NCBI GenBank assembly: GCA_949957035.1
Contig: CATLIP010000137.1
Coordinates: 1 to 6,558 of the forward strand
Source: an uncultured Lachnospiraceae bacterium
GTDB taxonomy: Bacteria > Bacillota_A > Clostridia > Lachnospirales > Lachnospiraceae
Direction: 5' to 3'
Length of the DNA stretch: 6,558 nucleotides
Part shown: in pieces, positions 5,896-6,558 of the stretch
Layout: each line of letters starts with the position of its first letter
Numbering within the stretch: the first letter of the stretch is position 1
Notes under the pieces: model-generated
What the model saw: the letters and a program-made list of their open reading frames with translations, nothing else
The model's database searches: none
What the model was told of the DNA's origin: nothing
Position numbers and translations under genes: made by a program

Positions 5896-6455
5896 CCTGT
5901 CCGGCGTTCCCTTGCCCGCTCAAGCGCCTGCTCCCGCCTTCTTGCCCGCGCCTCCATCCGTTTTGCAACACGAAAAGGGGCGAGTATAGTAAAGCAGACG
6001 ATACGGACGAACAGAATTCCGAAAAAAGCGCCGATGCTGTCTATCATGACGTCCTTCTTCGACGGTCCCCGCCCGGCGACAAAGGACTGATGATATTCAT
6101 CCCCGGCTGCAAAGCCCACGCAAATCAGCCCGGCGACCACCATGAGCGCAAATCCCCTGAGCCCGTACACATAGAACGGAAATGACACAGCTACAGCCAG
6201 CAGAAAATATTCTGTCATGTGTGCAAGTTTGCGCACCGGATGTTCAATCCTATGGGCATACCGGCTAATCTGCTCTTGGGTAAATCCCGTCTCTAACACG
6301 TCGTTCCCTATTTCCACAATCTTATAACTGACTGTATAACTTAAACTACCGGAAACCTCTCCTGTCTGCGCGGAAAAGCTATAAATGACATACATCATGA
6401 GCAAGGCGGGCAGGAAAGAAAATGGTTTTAATATGTACAGTAAGAATTTATTCAT
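5883..6455 (-). CDS. VanZ family membrane protein
   Basis: This 190-residue membrane protein carries the conserved VanZ-like pattern: RKLAHMTEY at about residues 75-83, DEYHQSFVAGR at 119-129 and DSIGA at 139-143. Four membrane segments are likely, near 8-28, 83-101, 103-118 and 139-160. The prototype VanZ gives low-level teicoplanin resistance, but most family members have no known role and no van genes are present here, so resistance should not be assumed. The C-terminal ~29 residues (from about 162) are very arginine-rich, with 11 Arg, and GC-rich at the DNA level. The start at 6455 is chosen because GAGG at 6462-6465 lies 6 nt upstream; an upstream TTG at 6482 lacks a ribosome binding site and lies within the -10 to ribosome-binding-site region. 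The gene converges on the + strand operon and is transcribed separately. Confidence 0.9.
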   Translation of the reverse strand: MNKFLLYILKPFSFLPALLMMYVIYSFSAQTGEVSGSLSYTVSYKIVEIGNDVLETGFTQEQISRYAHRIEHPVRKLAHMTEYFLLAVAVSFPFYVYGLRGFALMVVAGLICVGFAAGDEYHQSFVAGRGPSKKDVMIDSIGAFFGILFVRIVCFTILAPFRVAKRMEARARRREQALERARERRTGRVH

Positions 6456-6471
6456 AAGACACCTCGATTCT

Positions 6472-6500
6472 ATTATATACAAATTGTAATCACTCGTAAA
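6472..6500 (-). promoter_or_regulatory. Candidate promoter of the VanZ gene
   Basis: On the - strand a perfect TATAAT occupies 6477-6472, and TTTACG at 6500-6495 is a 4-of-6 match to the -35 consensus at the ideal 17-bp spacing. Transcription would start near 6465, very close to the ribosome binding site, giving a leader of only about 10 nt. The box lies close upstream of the ATG at 6455. Confidence 0.5.
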
Positions 6501-6514
6501 AAAATATACCTTAA

Positions 6515-6527
6515 TGGACGAAGTCCA
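6515..6527. repeat. Small hairpin upstream of the putative 5S gene
   Basis: TGGAC and GTCCA form a 5-bp stem around GAA. On the - strand the stem is followed 10 nt later by a run of seven T (6504-6498), loosely terminator-like for transcription entering from beyond the window. On the + strand it would lie just before the 5S-like sequence, where it could be part of a processed leader. The evidence does not decide between these. Confidence 0.3.
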
Positions 6528-6529
6528 CT

Positions 6530-6558
6530 CGCCGGGAGGGTATGGATAAGGGTGCCAC
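6530..6558 (+). rRNA. Probable 5' end of a 5S rRNA gene (partial, runs off the window)
   Basis: GCCGGGAGGG at 6531-6540 matches the helix I strand of 5S rRNA (GCCUGGCGGC in E. coli) at 7 of 10 positions. It is followed by a TATGG loop-A-like segment, a helix II-like GATAAGGG and then TGCCAC at the last bases, as expected just before the conserved ACCCGTTCCCAT of Gram-positive 5S rRNA. The order and spacing agree with 5S positions 1-28. Only about 29 nt are present, so the call depends on recall of the family pattern and would be settled by the next 90 bases. No strong + strand promoter was found in front of it. Confidence 0.5.

Noticed and set aside
6511..6558. Tail of a - strand gene entering from the right edge and ending at TAA (6513-6511)
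   Set aside because: Fifteen open codons are not significant, and the same bases read well as the start of 5S rRNA on the other strand.
1..6558. CRISPR array, insertion sequence, tRNA or phage attachment site
   Set aside because: No repeat-spacer pattern, transposase, terminal inverted repeats or tRNA cloverleaf were found on either strand.

Overview
The window looks like chromosomal DNA of a low-to-moderate GC Gram-positive bacterium of the Clostridia, most likely Lachnospiraceae. The signs are strong AGGAGG ribosome binding sites 7-8 nt from their starts, an AgrC-like histidine kinase paired with a LytTR response regulator, a CPBP-family membrane protease and a VanZ-like protein. The taxonomic placement is an inference from style and gene content; no marker gene is complete.

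Layout. Five genes run on the + strand with gaps of about 74-105 bp: an ABC transporter ATPase (77-769), a large polytopic membrane protein that is probably its permease (845-2416), a GHKL sensor kinase of the AgrC type (2517-3881), a CPBP intramembrane protease (3987-5060) and a LytTR response regulator (5135-5869). A VanZ-family gene (5883-6455) converges on them from the - strand, and an 8-bp perfect hairpin lies across the junction. The last ~29 bases resemble the 5' end of a 5S rRNA gene that leaves the window. The window opens with a perfect 28-bp all-A/T palindrome containing a TATAAT box just upstream of the ABC gene.

How the parts may work together. The kinase and regulator form a plausible peptide-sensing two-component pair, but they are split by the CPBP protease gene, and no AgrB, AgrD or bacteriocin precursor is visible. 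An ABC ATPase/permease pair plus a CPBP protein beside a LytTR system is a set often seen in bacteriocin immunity or peptide-stress modules; that role is inferred here. The gap before the CPBP gene carries two near-identical 12-mers exactly 21 bp apart, just upstream of a promoter with a good -10 and a poor -35. This is the geometry expected of a LytTR-activated promoter. A weaker 21-bp-spaced pair with a related core lies before the kinase gene. Together these suggest that the regulator controls its own locus.
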